From positions 1 to 37,834 of the forward strand of contig WBTZ01000040.1 of NCBI GenBank assembly GCA_009026175.1: a stretch of DNA of 37,834 nucleotides, read 5' to 3'. The stretch is from Zoogloea sp. GTDB lineage: Bacteria; Pseudomonadota; Gammaproteobacteria; Burkholderiales; Rhodocyclaceae. A program made the translations under genes and the position numbers. Positions within the stretch are counted from its first letter, which is position 1; each line of letters begins with the position of its first letter. The notes beneath the pieces are model-generated. The model saw only the letters and a program-made list of their open reading frames with translations, was not told where the DNA came from and did no database searches. Positions 23,702 to 31,874 of the stretch are shown piece after piece.

Positions 23702-26032
23702 TCAGCGCGGGGGCCGGCGGACCAGCATGGCGGAGAGCATCAGGGTCAGCACCGCGCCGGGGCCTACGGTGATGCCGATGGCCTTGAGCACCGGGACGGG
23801 CGAGAAGGCAAGGGCCCCGAAACCGATCACGGTGGCCAGGTTGGCGAGCAGCAGGGAGGCCAGGGTGCGTGGGTCGTCACCGGGGTTGCTGTCGGCCCGG
23901 TCGAAGAACAGCGCGTAATTGGTGCCCACCGCGACGATCAGGAGCATCCCGACCAGGTGCAGCAGGGTCAGTGCCTGGCCGCCCAGGGCCAGCCCGGCCA
24001 TGACGAGCAGCTCGGCCGCGACGACCGGGATCATCACCCGCAGCAGGCGCGCCGGCTGGCGCAGGGCGACCGCCATCAGCACCACGATGGCCAGGATGCC
24101 GGCCAGGGACAGCAGGATGGCTTCGTCGAGGTAGGTCTGATAGAGCCGGTTGGACTCGCCGAAGATATCCACGAAGAGCGCGTCGCTGCCGGCCAGGGCG
24201 GCCTGGATGCGCGCGGGGTCGAGGGGCGTGTCGCCGGCCGGCGCACGCAGCGGCAGCAGCACCGTCCAGCCCTGGGGGCGCTCCAGCAGCAGGGAGTCCA
24301 CGGCCAGGGCCAGGGTGGTGTGCTTCAGGGCTTCGGGGGTCAGCAGGGGCTGGCGCCGGGCGGCCTCCACGTCATCCAGGAAGGCATCGAGCTTGCTGGC
24401 CCGCAGGGGGAGGCCGACGAGCGCGGCTTCGAGGCGGCGGGCCAGTTCGCTGCGTTCGGGCAGCGACTGCTGTCGGGCGGTCTGGGTGGCGATGCTGGGC
24501 AGGAAGCGGGCCGGGGTCTCGAAGCCGCCCAGGGCGCCTTCCTTGACCAGGGCATCCAGGCGCTGGCCGACGGCCTCGGCGGTGCGCAGGGCGGCCTCCC
24601 GGTCGGCGGCCTTCAGGACCACCAGATAGCGCAGGTCCGGGGCGCCCAGGTCGGCGCGCAGGCTCTGGTCCAGGGCCTGGTCGGCGGCGGAGACCGGGCT
24701 GAGCCCCGACAGGCTGGCGCTCCACAGGTGGTCCCGGTGGGTGACCAGTATCACCACGGCGGCGATGGCCAGCACGGGAATGACCAGGCGGCCCCGCGAC
24801 AGCTGGTTCCAGAAGTGGGAGAGGGCGCGGCCGACCGGGGCGATGTCGCGGATCCGGAAGCCGGCCGGGCGCAGGTGGGGCAGCACGAAGCGGGTGACCG
24901 TGGCGGCGGTGATCAGGCCGGCGATCGAGTACAGGCCGAGCTGGGCGAGCCCCGGGAAGCCGGAGAAGAGCAGGGAGGCAAAGCCGAAGATGGAGGTCAG
25001 CACGCCGAGCCGGATGGTCGGCCAGAAGCGCTCCATCCAGCTCCCTTCGTCCTTTCCGTCGGACTGCACGAAATAGTAGATGGTGTAATCCACGGCCTCG
25101 CCGATCAGGGTGGTGCCGAAGCCGATGGTCAGGCCATGCACGCCGCCGAAACCCAGGGCCACCGCGGCGATGCCGGCGAGGGCCCCGCTGGCCACCGGCA
25201 GCAGGCCGAGGAGCACGGCGGTGAAGGAGCGGTAGACCAGCAGCAGCAGGCTGATCACGGCCGCCGTGCTGAGGGTGGTGAGGCGGACGGCTTCCGATTC
25301 GATGGCGCTGCGGGAATTGACGGCGAAGACGGCCGCCCCCGAGACCAGCAGGCGGGCCTCCGGATGGCCGGCCTGGCGGGCCAGGGCGCTGAAGTCGTCG
25401 CGGATGCGCGTGATGGCGGCGGCCTGGGCGTCGGTGTCCGACCCGGAGGCGCGGGTCTGCAGCATCAGGATGGCCCGCCGGCCATCGCGGGAGGCCCACA
25501 CGCCGTGCTGGCTGGCCGGGCTGCCGCTGGTGTCGAGGCTGCCGATCAGCTCCATCATCTCGCCGGTGGGGTCGTGCCTGAGCAGGCCCTTCAGCACCAT
25601 GCCGGCGGGCGAGGCGAGCAGGTCGATGCTGGCTTCGACGGCGTCATGCAGCCCTTCGGTGGTGAAGCGTCCGGGGCTGACGGCGGGGCTGAGGAGGTAG
25701 CGGTGGGTGAACAGCAGCTCCCTGTCGCGGGCCAGGGTGGCGGCGTCGCCGTTGCGCACCGACAGGAACAGGCCGCCTTCCTCCAGGCGCTTGGCCAGCT
25801 GGCGGGACAGGTCGGCCCGGGCTTCCGGGCTGGCCCCCTCGATGCCGACCAGCAGCAGCCGCGACAGCACGCCTTCGGTCAACTGGTCCACCAGCAGCTG
25901 CTGGGCCGGGGTCGGGCTGCGCGGCAGGAAGGCCGACATGTCGGCGGTGTAGTGGGCGCGCAGGGCGATGCCGGCACACAGTGCGAGGCCGAGCAGCCAC
26001 AGCAGGACGGGGCGGGCGGGCAGGCGCATCAT
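23702..26032 (-). CDS. MMPL/RND-family exporter of the pigment conjugate
   Basis: This 776-residue inner-membrane transporter has two repeats of one helix, a large periplasmic loop and five clustered helices. GFGTTLIGEAVDYTIYYF in the first half and LIVAVGTNYALFFDRAD in the second are the paired Asp/Tyr-bearing helices of MMPL proteins. They probably couple to proton flow. Exporters of this type are a constant part of aryl polyene clusters (the ApeM counterpart). It overlaps the LolA-like gene by four bases, hinting that the inner-membrane exporter and periplasmic carrier work together. Confidence 0.9.
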   Translation of the reverse strand: MMRLPARPVLLWLLGLALCAGIALRAHYTADMSAFLPRSPTPAQQLLVDQLTEGVLSRLLLVGIEGASPEARADLSRQLAKRLEEGGLFLSVRNGDAATLARDRELLFTHRYLLSPAVSPGRFTTEGLHDAVEASIDLLASPAGMVLKGLLRHDPTGEMMELIGSLDTSGSPASQHGVWASRDGRRAILMLQTRASGSDTDAQAAAITRIRDDFSALARQAGHPEARLLVSGAAVFAVNSRSAIESEAVRLTTLSTAAVISLLLLVYRSFTAVLLGLLPVASGALAGIAAVALGFGGVHGLTIGFGTTLIGEAVDYTIYYFVQSDGKDEGSWMERFWPTIRLGVLTSIFGFASLLFSGFPGLAQLGLYSIAGLITAATVTRFVLPHLRPAGFRIRDIAPVGRALSHFWNQLSRGRLVIPVLAIAAVVILVTHRDHLWSASLSGLSPVSAADQALDQSLRADLGAPDLRYLVVLKAADREAALRTAEAVGQRLDALVKEGALGGFETPARFLPSIATQTARQQSLPERSELARRLEAALVGLPLRASKLDAFLDDVEAARRQPLLTPEALKHTTLALAVDSLLLERPQGWTVLLPLRAPAGDTPLDPARIQAALAGSDALFVDIFGESNRLYQTYLDEAILLSLAGILAIVVLMAVALRQPARLLRVMIPVVAAELLVMAGLALGGQALTLLHLVGMLLIVAVGTNYALFFDRADSNPGDDPRTLASLLLANLATVIGFGALAFSPVPVLKAIGITVGPGAVLTLMLSAMLVRRPPR

Positions 26033-26613
26033 CGGGCGTCGTCGGGTTCGATGGACATCACCGCCCGGTCACCGTCGGCCTGCAGGTATTCGACGCTGCG
26101 CACCTGCTGGCGGCTGCCGCCGATGGTGATGCGGGTGACCAGCTCGGCGATGCGCGGATTGCTGGGGGACAGGTTGAGTGTCCAGTTGTCCCGGTTGCCG
26201 GAGAGGAACAGGGCGTAGTTCTGTTCGAGGGCGGCCCGGTCGCCGGAGAGGGTGCCGCGGATGCTGGCGACGAAGGCGAGGACTTCGGGCTGCTCGCGCA
26301 GGCGCAGGGTGAACTTCTGCTTGCCCCGCTCCAGGCTGATCTGGTCCCGGTCGAGGATCATGGTCTCGGCGCGGGGCTTGAGGGTGCGCTTCTCCAGGTA
26401 GTCGGGCGCCACGTAGCGCATCTCGCCGGAAGAGATGACGGGCTTGTCGAGCAGGGCGATGTACTTCTTCTCGGTGAACAGGGCCCGGCCGCCCTGGTTG
26501 CGGGCGAGCTCGGTCATCAGCTGGGCGATGTCCCAGGCCGCGAGGGCGGGGGAGGTGGCCAGCAGCAGGGTGAGGGCGAAGGTGAGGGTCCGTGCGGGGC
26601 GGTGGAGGGTCAT
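26029..26613 (-). CDS. LolA-like periplasmic lipid/lipoprotein carrier of the pigment cluster
   Basis: This 194-residue precursor has a signal peptide cleaved near residue 25 (PALA/AWDIA). The mature domain matches the outer-membrane lipoprotein carrier fold, with the typical TEKKYIALLDKPVISSGEMRY and LEKRTLKPRAETM segments. Clusters of this family carry a dedicated LolA-like protein (ApeL) thought to take the aryl polyene lipid across the periplasm. The true start is the ATG at 26613, where the gene overlaps the acyltransferase stop; the frame is open further upstream but in shadow sequence. Confidence 0.9.
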   Translation of the reverse strand: MTLHRPARTLTFALTLLLATSPALAAWDIAQLMTELARNQGGRALFTEKKYIALLDKPVISSGEMRYVAPDYLEKRTLKPRAETMILDRDQISLERGKQKFTLRLREQPEVLAFVASIRGTLSGDRAALEQNYALFLSGNRDNWTLNLSPSNPRIAELVTRITIGGSRQQVRSVEYLQADGDRAVMSIEPDDAR

Positions 26614-27557
26614 CGGGCTTGGGCGCTCGGCTGGGCCGGAAGTTCGCCCCAGAAGTCGAAGAAGTTGAACCAGTTGTAGGGCGTTTCCCGGCAGTGGGCC
26701 TCGAGCAGGGCGACATAGGCGGCCTGGGCGGCGGCGATGGCGGCATCCCTGTCCTTGCGGTCCACCTGGCTGAAGTCGGCGATGGGCGAGAAGCTGATCC
26801 GGTAGCGGTTGCCGCCGAGGTAGGCGGCGCACATGAAGAGCACCGGCCGGCGCAGCATGGCGGCGAGCCGGAAGGGGCCGGTCGGGAAGGCTGCGGGGCT
26901 GCCCAGGAAGGAGATGGGAGAGGTGCCGTCCTTGCTGGGGTTGCGGTCGGCCAGCACGCCGATCATCTGCCCGGCATCGAGCCGGTCGCGCAGGTGCAGC
27001 ATGGAGTCGAGTTTGCCGAGGGGGAGCACATCCTGGGTGGCCGCGGGGTTGATGGCGGCCAGCACGCTATTGATCTTGCGGGCGTTTTCCGCGTGCATGA
27101 GCATGCACACGGCGCGGTCGGTGCGGTTGCGGCCGATGGTGCGGAGCGCCTCGAAGCTGCCCAGGTGTGCACCGAAGAGCAGCACGCCGCGCCCGTCGGC
27201 CAGGTGGGCGTCGATGAGTTCGGCGCCGGTGATCTCGATGTCGAAGAGCTCGAAGCGGCCGTTGAGAAAGTAGATCCGGTCGTGGATGGTGCTGGCGAAG
27301 CCGAGGATGTGGCGATAGCGCTCGGCCAGGCCCGGGCGGCGACCGAGGACGCGCTGGAGGTAGTGCGCCGAGGCGCGTCTGGCGCGGGGCGCGAAGAGCA
27401 GGAAGTAAACGGCGATGCCATGCAGCACCAGGCGGCTGAGGCGGCGCCCCAGGGTCAGGGACAGCCACACCATCAGGCGCATGATGGCGATGCCGCTGCG
27501 CTCGGCCTGACCGGTCCAGGCCGCGCCGCCCGGGGTGGAGTCCTGGGGCGGGGTCAC
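26610..27557 (-). CDS. LpxL/HtrB-type lipid acyltransferase of the pigment cluster
   Basis: The product has 315 residues. The N-terminus contains TGQAERSGIAIMRLMVWL, a stretch I recognise from acyltransferases of aryl polyene loci, followed by one membrane helix. The HxxxxE catalytic box is GAHLGSFEAL (129-138, His131 and Glu136). The start is GTG at 27557, overlapping the dehydratase stop as GTGA; a start further downstream would cut off the family-like N-terminus. It likely transfers an acyl or aryl-polyenoyl chain to a lipid acceptor. With the PlsC-type enzyme in the other arm, the cluster has two unrelated acyltransferases. Confidence 0.87.
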   Translation of the reverse strand: MTPPQDSTPGGAAWTGQAERSGIAIMRLMVWLSLTLGRRLSRLVLHGIAVYFLLFAPRARRASAHYLQRVLGRRPGLAERYRHILGFASTIHDRIYFLNGRFELFDIEITGAELIDAHLADGRGVLLFGAHLGSFEALRTIGRNRTDRAVCMLMHAENARKINSVLAAINPAATQDVLPLGKLDSMLHLRDRLDAGQMIGVLADRNPSKDGTSPISFLGSPAAFPTGPFRLAAMLRRPVLFMCAAYLGGNRYRISFSPIADFSQVDRKDRDAAIAAAQAAYVALLEAHCRETPYNWFNFFDFWGELPAQPSAQAR

Positions 27558-27856
27558 GGCCGGGGGGAGAGGCTCAGGCTGCCGGAGGCAACGAGCTGGT
27601 CGCCATCGAGGATCTCGAAGGCTTGGGCGGCGGCGCCGGTGGGCGGGAAGCGGAAGACCAGGCGGGTGCCGGGGCGTACCGGCCGGAAGAACTTGGCATT
27701 GCCGAGGCCGAGGATGGTCGTGTCCGGCGCGAGGACCGTCGCGGCCAGCGCGATGGCCTGGTCGAGGAGCACCACGCCGGGCAGGATCGGCTGTCCGGGG
27801 AAGTGGCCGGGGAAGGCCGGGTGTGCCAGCGGCACCGTCCACGTGAGCTCGGTCAT
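27554..27856 (-). CDS. apeI: Small ApeI-type hot-dog dehydratase
   Basis: The product is only 100 residues and has the FabA/FabZ-like motif HPAFPGHFPGQPILPGVVLLD (12-32), including the active-site histidine region. In characterised aryl polyene synthases, ApeI and ApeP form a mixed dehydratase; the ApeP-like partner is encoded at 19703-20140. It overlaps its two neighbours by four bases each, as ATGA with the ligase upstream and GTGA with the acyltransferase downstream. Its small size and position inside longer open frames make it easy to overlook. Alternative: a thioesterase-like hot-dog protein, but the GHFPGxPxLPG sequence favours a dehydratase. Confidence 0.88.
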   Translation of the reverse strand: MTELTWTVPLAHPAFPGHFPGQPILPGVVLLDQAIALAATVLAPDTTILGLGNAKFFRPVRPGTRLVFRFPPTGAAAQAFEILDGDQLVASGSLSLSPRP

Positions 27857-29190
27857 TCCGCAGCCTTGTCCGGGGTGTTCAGGAGGGCCAGCAGGCTGGC
27901 CCGCGGCAGTTTGCTGGCCTCGTTGCGCGGCAGGCGTTCCACGAAGACCAGCGGGCGCGGCAGGAAGGCCGCGTCGATGCGGCTGCGCAGGGCCTGGAGC
28001 AGGCTCTGGCGGGTGTGCCCGGGGGCCACCACGCAGGCGCACAGGCGGGTGGCGTGGTCGTCCGGCTCCGCCTCGGGCATGAAGAAGACGCCATCCTGCA
28101 CGCCGGGCACGGCGAGGAGCTGCTGGTTCAGGAAGGCCAGGGAGGTGCGCTTGCCGGCGATGTTGACCAGGTCGGCATTGCGGCCATGGAGCAGGAAGTG
28201 CCGCGCGTCCACGTCCTCGATGACATCGTTGATCGGCACGATGCCTTCCACGTGCCCGCCCTCGGCCACATGGCCGCTGTCGGTGGCACGCAGGCGGACC
28301 TCGCCGAGGAGCTCCCAGGCGCGTGTGGCGGTGGACCGCCGGCTGGCGATCTGGCCGGTCTCGGTGCTGCCGTAGATCTCGAGCAGCGGCGCGCCGCAGA
28401 CGGCCTCCGCACGCGCGGCGAGCTCTTCCGAGAGCGGTGCGGTGGCGGACAGCAGGAAGTCCACCGGCGGCAGCGCCTGCCCTGCATCGAGGAGGGTGCG
28501 CAGGTGGAAGGGCGTGGTGATGAGCGCCCGGGGGGCCGGTACCGCGGCCAGGGCGTCGGCGATGTCGGCGGGGTAGAAGGGCCGTCCGGCCCAGGCTGCG
28601 GCTCCGCCGTGCAGGCTGATCAGGACGGTGGATTCGAAGCCGTACATGTGCTGCGGCGGGACGGTCCCGACCAGAGCATGGCCCCGCGCGCCGAGGCGTT
28701 CGGCTTCGGACAGGGCATTGATCACCAGCCCGCCCCAGGTCTTGCGGTGGGTCAGGGCGGTGCCGGTGGAGCCCGAAGTGAACACATGGGCGACGATGCG
28801 CCCGGAGGGAATCTCCGGCACCGGCAGGTCGTGCTCCGGGGCGGGGGCCGCATCCGGATAGGCGAAGCCGGGCAGGTCGATGTCGTCCAGGTTGCCGTCG
28901 TGCAGGCAGAACAGGTCCGGCGTGTCGGCCTTCAGGCGCCGGATGGTGTCGGGCGTGAGAGTGGACGGCAGCAGGCTGATGCGGCCGCTGACGATGGCGG
29001 CGGCGAATCCGACCAGGAAGTGATAACGGCTCTGGCAGATGTTGAGCACATGCCCGCCTGGCGGCAGCCGGCCGGCCAGTTGGGCCACGTCGGCCAGGAA
29101 ACGGTTGCGGGTGACCGGCCCGGAGGCTTGCCAGGCGATGATGCTGTCGGGGGCGGGCTGGTCGGTGAGCGGGTAGGTGGGGTGCCTCAT
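27853..29190 (-). CDS. apeH: AMP-forming aryl/acyl-ACP ligase
   Basis: This 445-residue adenylating enzyme has the P-loop TSGSTGT (138-144), the A5-type motif EIYGSTETGQIASR and the hinge-side HGRNADLVNIAGKRTS. The C-terminal RNEASKLPR carries the adenylation lysine (Lys427). It activates an aryl acid, probably the hydroxybenzoate made by the chorismatase, and loads it on an ACP, as ApeH does. It is shorter than most acyl-CoA synthetases (about 550 residues), mainly at the N-terminus, which is usual for this branch. It overlaps both neighbours by four bases. Confidence 0.9.
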   Translation of the reverse strand: MRHPTYPLTDQPAPDSIIAWQASGPVTRNRFLADVAQLAGRLPPGGHVLNICQSRYHFLVGFAAAIVSGRISLLPSTLTPDTIRRLKADTPDLFCLHDGNLDDIDLPGFAYPDAAPAPEHDLPVPEIPSGRIVAHVFTSGSTGTALTHRKTWGGLVINALSEAERLGARGHALVGTVPPQHMYGFESTVLISLHGGAAAWAGRPFYPADIADALAAVPAPRALITTPFHLRTLLDAGQALPPVDFLLSATAPLSEELAARAEAVCGAPLLEIYGSTETGQIASRRSTATRAWELLGEVRLRATDSGHVAEGGHVEGIVPINDVIEDVDARHFLLHGRNADLVNIAGKRTSLAFLNQQLLAVPGVQDGVFFMPEAEPDDHATRLCACVVAPGHTRQSLLQALRSRIDAAFLPRPLVFVERLPRNEASKLPRASLLALLNTPDKAAE

Positions 29191-29891
29191 CGGGAAATCC
29201 GTGGCGTCATCTCCTGGCCCTGCCCGTCGCTGGAGGCTGCGCCCGCTGCATTGGGCCGGGTGCTGGCGTGGTAAGCGCGCAGCGAGGCGATGACGCCATG
29301 GCGTTCTTCCGGAGGCAGCACGACGCGACGCACCAGGCCTTCGACAACGAACATGAGGACCAGGGACGGCAGGTACAGGAGGTTGGAAAACAGGGACCAG
29401 GCCTGGATCGGCGCGAGCACGTAGAGCAGCGTGGACAGCACGGCGCTGCCCGCGAAGAAGAGCGTCCAGGCGATGGTGATCCGGCGGGTGTAGCGCAGCA
29501 CCTGCGGACTGGGCGACGGGTGCAGGAGCCGGGCGAAGGCGGTGCACGCGGGGGTCTGCCCGGCGCCCAGGCTGCGTCCGAAATACAGGCCGAGGGCCAG
29601 GTTGGTGCTGAGGTACTGGGCCAGGTAGAGGATGCTCAGCCTGTCACCGAGATAGGGCCAGATCTGGCTGAACAGCGTGCCGGCTGCGAGCGCGCCGAGC
29701 GCCGCGGCCGGCCACCCGGCATGCTTGAGCAGCAGGCTGAGGGCGAAGCCGAGGACCGGCGCCAGGGTGATGAGGGCCGCCCAGGGCGCCGCATCCGGAA
29801 TGGTGCTGACGTAATGGGCGAGGCCGTCGTAGGCGATCAGGGCTCCGACCGCCAGCGCACCGGCAAGAAGTGGCCGGAGCTTGCGCTTCAT
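29187..29891 (-). CDS. apeG: Polytopic membrane protein of the aryl polyene cluster
   Basis: This 234-residue protein has about six hydrophobic helices and the recognisable sequences LAQYLSTNLALGLYFGRSL and YTRRITIAWTLFF of the COG4648/ApeG family. Function is not established; it always travels with the ACP and ligase genes of aryl polyene clusters and may recruit the cytoplasmic synthase to the membrane. The C-terminal 25 or so residues are polar (AAGAASSDGQGQEM) and probably cytoplasmic and disordered. It overlaps ACP and ligase genes by four bases each. Confidence 0.85.
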   Translation of the reverse strand: MKRKLRPLLAGALAVGALIAYDGLAHYVSTIPDAAPWAALITLAPVLGFALSLLLKHAGWPAAALGALAAGTLFSQIWPYLGDRLSILYLAQYLSTNLALGLYFGRSLGAGQTPACTAFARLLHPSPSPQVLRYTRRITIAWTLFFAGSAVLSTLLYVLAPIQAWSLFSNLLYLPSLVLMFVVEGLVRRVVLPPEERHGVIASLRAYHASTRPNAAGAASSDGQGQEMTPRISR

Positions 29892-30178
29892 GCCGCCTTT
29901 TGACTGGCGATGTAATCCGCGAGGCTGCGCAGGGAGCTGAAGATGCGGGTGTTGTTCTCGTCGTCGGCCCGCAGCTGGACGCCGTACTGCTTGGAGATGA
30001 CCAGGGCGATCTCGAGGATGTCGATGGAGTCCAGGCCGAGCCCTTCGCCGAACAGCGAGGCGTCGGGGTCGATCTCCGACGGCGCCATCTCGAGATTGAG
30101 GGCGCTCACGATGAGGTCGGCGAGTTCAGCGAGGGACGGGGCGGTGTCCGGCGTGGCCCCGGTGGGCGTCGTGCTCAT
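29888..30178 (-). CDS. apeF: Acyl carrier protein 2 of the pigment cluster
   Basis: The product is a 96-residue acyl carrier protein with the phosphopantetheine site GLGLDSIDILEI (Ser51). The N-terminal 14 residues (STTPTGATPDTAPS) are a flexible extension ahead of helix 1. It carries the growing aryl polyene or the starter. The start is the ATG at 30178, 44 bases after the ketosynthase stop; the frame continues upstream in shadow sequence. The two ACPs of the cluster differ strongly, fitting separate starter and elongation roles as known for ApeE and ApeF. Confidence 0.92.
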   Translation of the reverse strand: MSTTPTGATPDTAPSLAELADLIVSALNLEMAPSEIDPDASLFGEGLGLDSIDILEIALVISKQYGVQLRADDENNTRIFSSLRSLADYIASQKAA

Positions 30179-30222
30179 GATGTCTGCGTCTCTGAATCGA
30201 AAGGTGTGTTGAGGCGGAGGGC

Positions 30223-31482
30223 TCAATGAGCCTCGGCCTTGCGGAACGCCAGGACGGCGTTGCAGCCGCCGAAGGCGAAGGAATTGGACAGGGCCACCCG
30301 GGCGCCGCTGTTGCGCAGGGCGCCGCCGACGATGTGACGGACGCCTGCGCAGGCGGGGTCGATGGTGTCCAGGTTGGCGGTGGGCGGCAGGGCGTCCTGG
30401 TGCAGGGCCAGGACGGTGGTCAGGGCCTCGATGGCGCCGGCCGCGCCCATCAGGTGGCCGTGCATGGACTTGGTGGCGCTCACCGGCACTTCGGCGGCAC
30501 GGGCGCCGAACAGGGTGCGCAGGCTGTCCACCTCGATGGCGTCGCCCTCGATGGTGGCGGTGCCGTGGGCATTGACGTAGTCCACCTCGTCCGGGGTCAG
30601 GCCGGCATCGTCCAGGGCCAGGCGCATGGCCCGCACCTGGCCGTCCCGGTCGGGGCGGACCAGGTGGGTGTGGTCGCTGCAGGTGCCGTAGCCGACCAGC
30701 TCGGCCAGGATGGTCGCGCCGCGCGCCCGGGCATGCTCCCATTCCTCGAGGATCAGGGTGGCGGCGCCTTCGCCGAGCACCAGGCCGCTGCGGCCCGGGT
30801 GGAAAGGGCGGCAGCAGCCAGGGGCGCTGTCCTCGTCGCCGAGCGCCACGACGCGCAGGGCGTCCCAGGCCTTCATGACTGCGTAGGCCAGGGGCACGTC
30901 GGAGCCGCCGGTGACCATCAGGGTGGCTTCACCGTTGCGGATGCGCTTGTAGCCTTCGCCGATGGCTGCCGCGGCCGAGGCGCAGGCGGCCACGTAGGTG
31001 AGGCTGGCATTGCCGAGGCCCAGCTGGATCGAGATGTGGGAGGCGGCGGCGTTGCTCATGCCGAGCACCACGGACAGGGGCGGCAGGCGGTCGCGCCCGT
31101 TCTGCCACATCTCCTTGTAGCCCCGCTCCCAGGTGGTGGTGCTCCCCAGCGCCGACCCCCAGGACACGCCGTGGTCCGGGTTGCCGGCGCCGTTGGCCGG
31201 GCTGCGCTCGAGGCCGGCGTCCTTCCAGGCTTCGAAGCAGGCGGCGAGCGCCATCTGCACCGACCGGTCGGTGCTGCTGGCGAGGGGGCGGCCGATGGCG
31301 GTATCGCCATTGAAGTCGGCGCAGTGGATCGCCGGCTGGGTGATCGGGCGGGGCGGCTGGTCGATGGTGTGCAGACGCACGAAGGACTCCCCGTCGAGGA
31401 GGCGTCCGAACATCGAGCGGGCGTCCAGGCCCGCGGGGCTCACGACCCCCAGGCCGGTTACGGCGACACGGCGGGCTGTCAT
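30223..31482 (-). CDS. apeR: Beta-ketoacyl-ACP synthase II-like enzyme
   Basis: This 419-residue FabF-like condensing enzyme has Cys167 in YVAACASAAAA, His306 in NAHGTAT and His343 in KSMHGHLMGA, so all three catalytic residues are present. The gatekeeping context ACASA differs from the common ACASG. It is the cluster's second active ketosynthase, placed between the two ACP genes. In known systems ApeR starts or supports elongation separately from the ApeO/ApeC pair; the assignment here is by similarity and context. It starts three bases after the ACP 1 stop. Confidence 0.9.
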   Translation of the reverse strand: MTARRVAVTGLGVVSPAGLDARSMFGRLLDGESFVRLHTIDQPPRPITQPAIHCADFNGDTAIGRPLASSTDRSVQMALAACFEAWKDAGLERSPANGAGNPDHGVSWGSALGSTTTWERGYKEMWQNGRDRLPPLSVVLGMSNAAASHISIQLGLGNASLTYVAACASAAAAIGEGYKRIRNGEATLMVTGGSDVPLAYAVMKAWDALRVVALGDEDSAPGCCRPFHPGRSGLVLGEGAATLILEEWEHARARGATILAELVGYGTCSDHTHLVRPDRDGQVRAMRLALDDAGLTPDEVDYVNAHGTATIEGDAIEVDSLRTLFGARAAEVPVSATKSMHGHLMGAAGAIEALTTVLALHQDALPPTANLDTIDPACAGVRHIVGGALRNSGARVALSNSFAFGGCNAVLAFRKAEAH

Positions 31483-31485
31483 GGC

Positions 31486-31737
31486 TCAGCCCTGCTTGGC
31501 CTTCTGGGCTTCGGCGATGAACTCGTCGACGATGGTGATCAGTTCGCCGATGTTCTTCGGCGTGGGGACATCCCGCTCGAAGATGACGTTGAACTTTTCC
31601 TCGCATTCGAAAATCAGTTCGACGAGGAGAAGGGAGTCGATCTTCAATTCCTCCAGCGTCGTCTCCGGCTGAATTGCCGCCGGGTCGACTTCGAGGCGGT
31701 CATGAAGGAATTCGCGGATGACGGTCAGAGTTTCCAT
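31486..31737 (-). CDS. apeE: Acyl carrier protein 1, first gene of the right pigment arm
   Basis: This 83-residue acyl carrier protein has the phosphopantetheine site LKIDSLLLVEL (Ser35). Its sequence fits ApeE-type carriers, with the ending VPTPKNIGELITIVDEFI. It is the first gene of the long minus-strand operon that runs to the antiporter. The ATG at 31737 lacks a clear ribosome-binding site. It lies 25 bases beyond the T-tract of a hairpin described separately, so expression may depend on how that structure is handled. Confidence 0.92.
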   Translation of the reverse strand: METLTVIREFLHDRLEVDPAAIQPETTLEELKIDSLLLVELIFECEEKFNVIFERDVPTPKNIGELITIVDEFIAEAQKAKQG

Positions 31738-31762
31738 GGCAAGCAAGGGCAGGGGCAAACAG

Positions 31763-31799
31763 AAAAATCTCGCGTCACTGCAAGAGCGGTGGCGCGAGA
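31763..31799 (-). terminator. Intrinsic terminator or attenuator before the right pigment arm
   Basis: On the minus strand a 7-bp GC-rich stem (TCTCGCG/CGCGAGA), extended by CAC/GTG and GC/GC pairs around two mismatches and a TCTT loop, is followed by TTTTTCTGTTTG. This is a good intrinsic terminator. It lies 76-112 bases after the DUF4105 stop, so it can end that transcript. It also sits between a possible promoter and the ACP start, so it could attenuate the pigment operon. Confidence 0.7.
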
Positions 31800-31832
31800 C
31801 AGGCGTTTCCCATTTTACCATGAGTGCCTGTC
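31798..31832 (-). promoter_or_regulatory. Candidate pigment-operon promoter framed by an inverted repeat
   Basis: On the minus strand TGGTAAAAT gives an extended -10 box (TAAAAT at 31817-31812). A perfect 7-base inverted repeat, GACAGGC (31832-31826) and GCCTGTC (31804-31798), frames it with a 21-base interval. A repressor dimer bound here would block RNA polymerase. No good -35 is seen at 16-18 bases. The promoter would fire through the adjacent hairpin. Confidence 0.4.
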
Positions 31833-31874
31833 ATTACGGACCGTCGGGCAGCGCCTCCTGCGACCTGCCCTGTC

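Noticed and set aside
23321-26218. Very long plus-strand open frame opposite the MMPL exporter
   Set aside because: High-GC antisense shadow: Gln/Gly/Arg/His-rich, no domain, and the minus strand holds a well-conserved transporter.
29888-30742. 284-residue reading of the second ACP with an N-terminal extension
   Set aside because: The extension is Arg/Pro/Gly shadow of the ketosynthase in another frame; the ACP starts at 30178.
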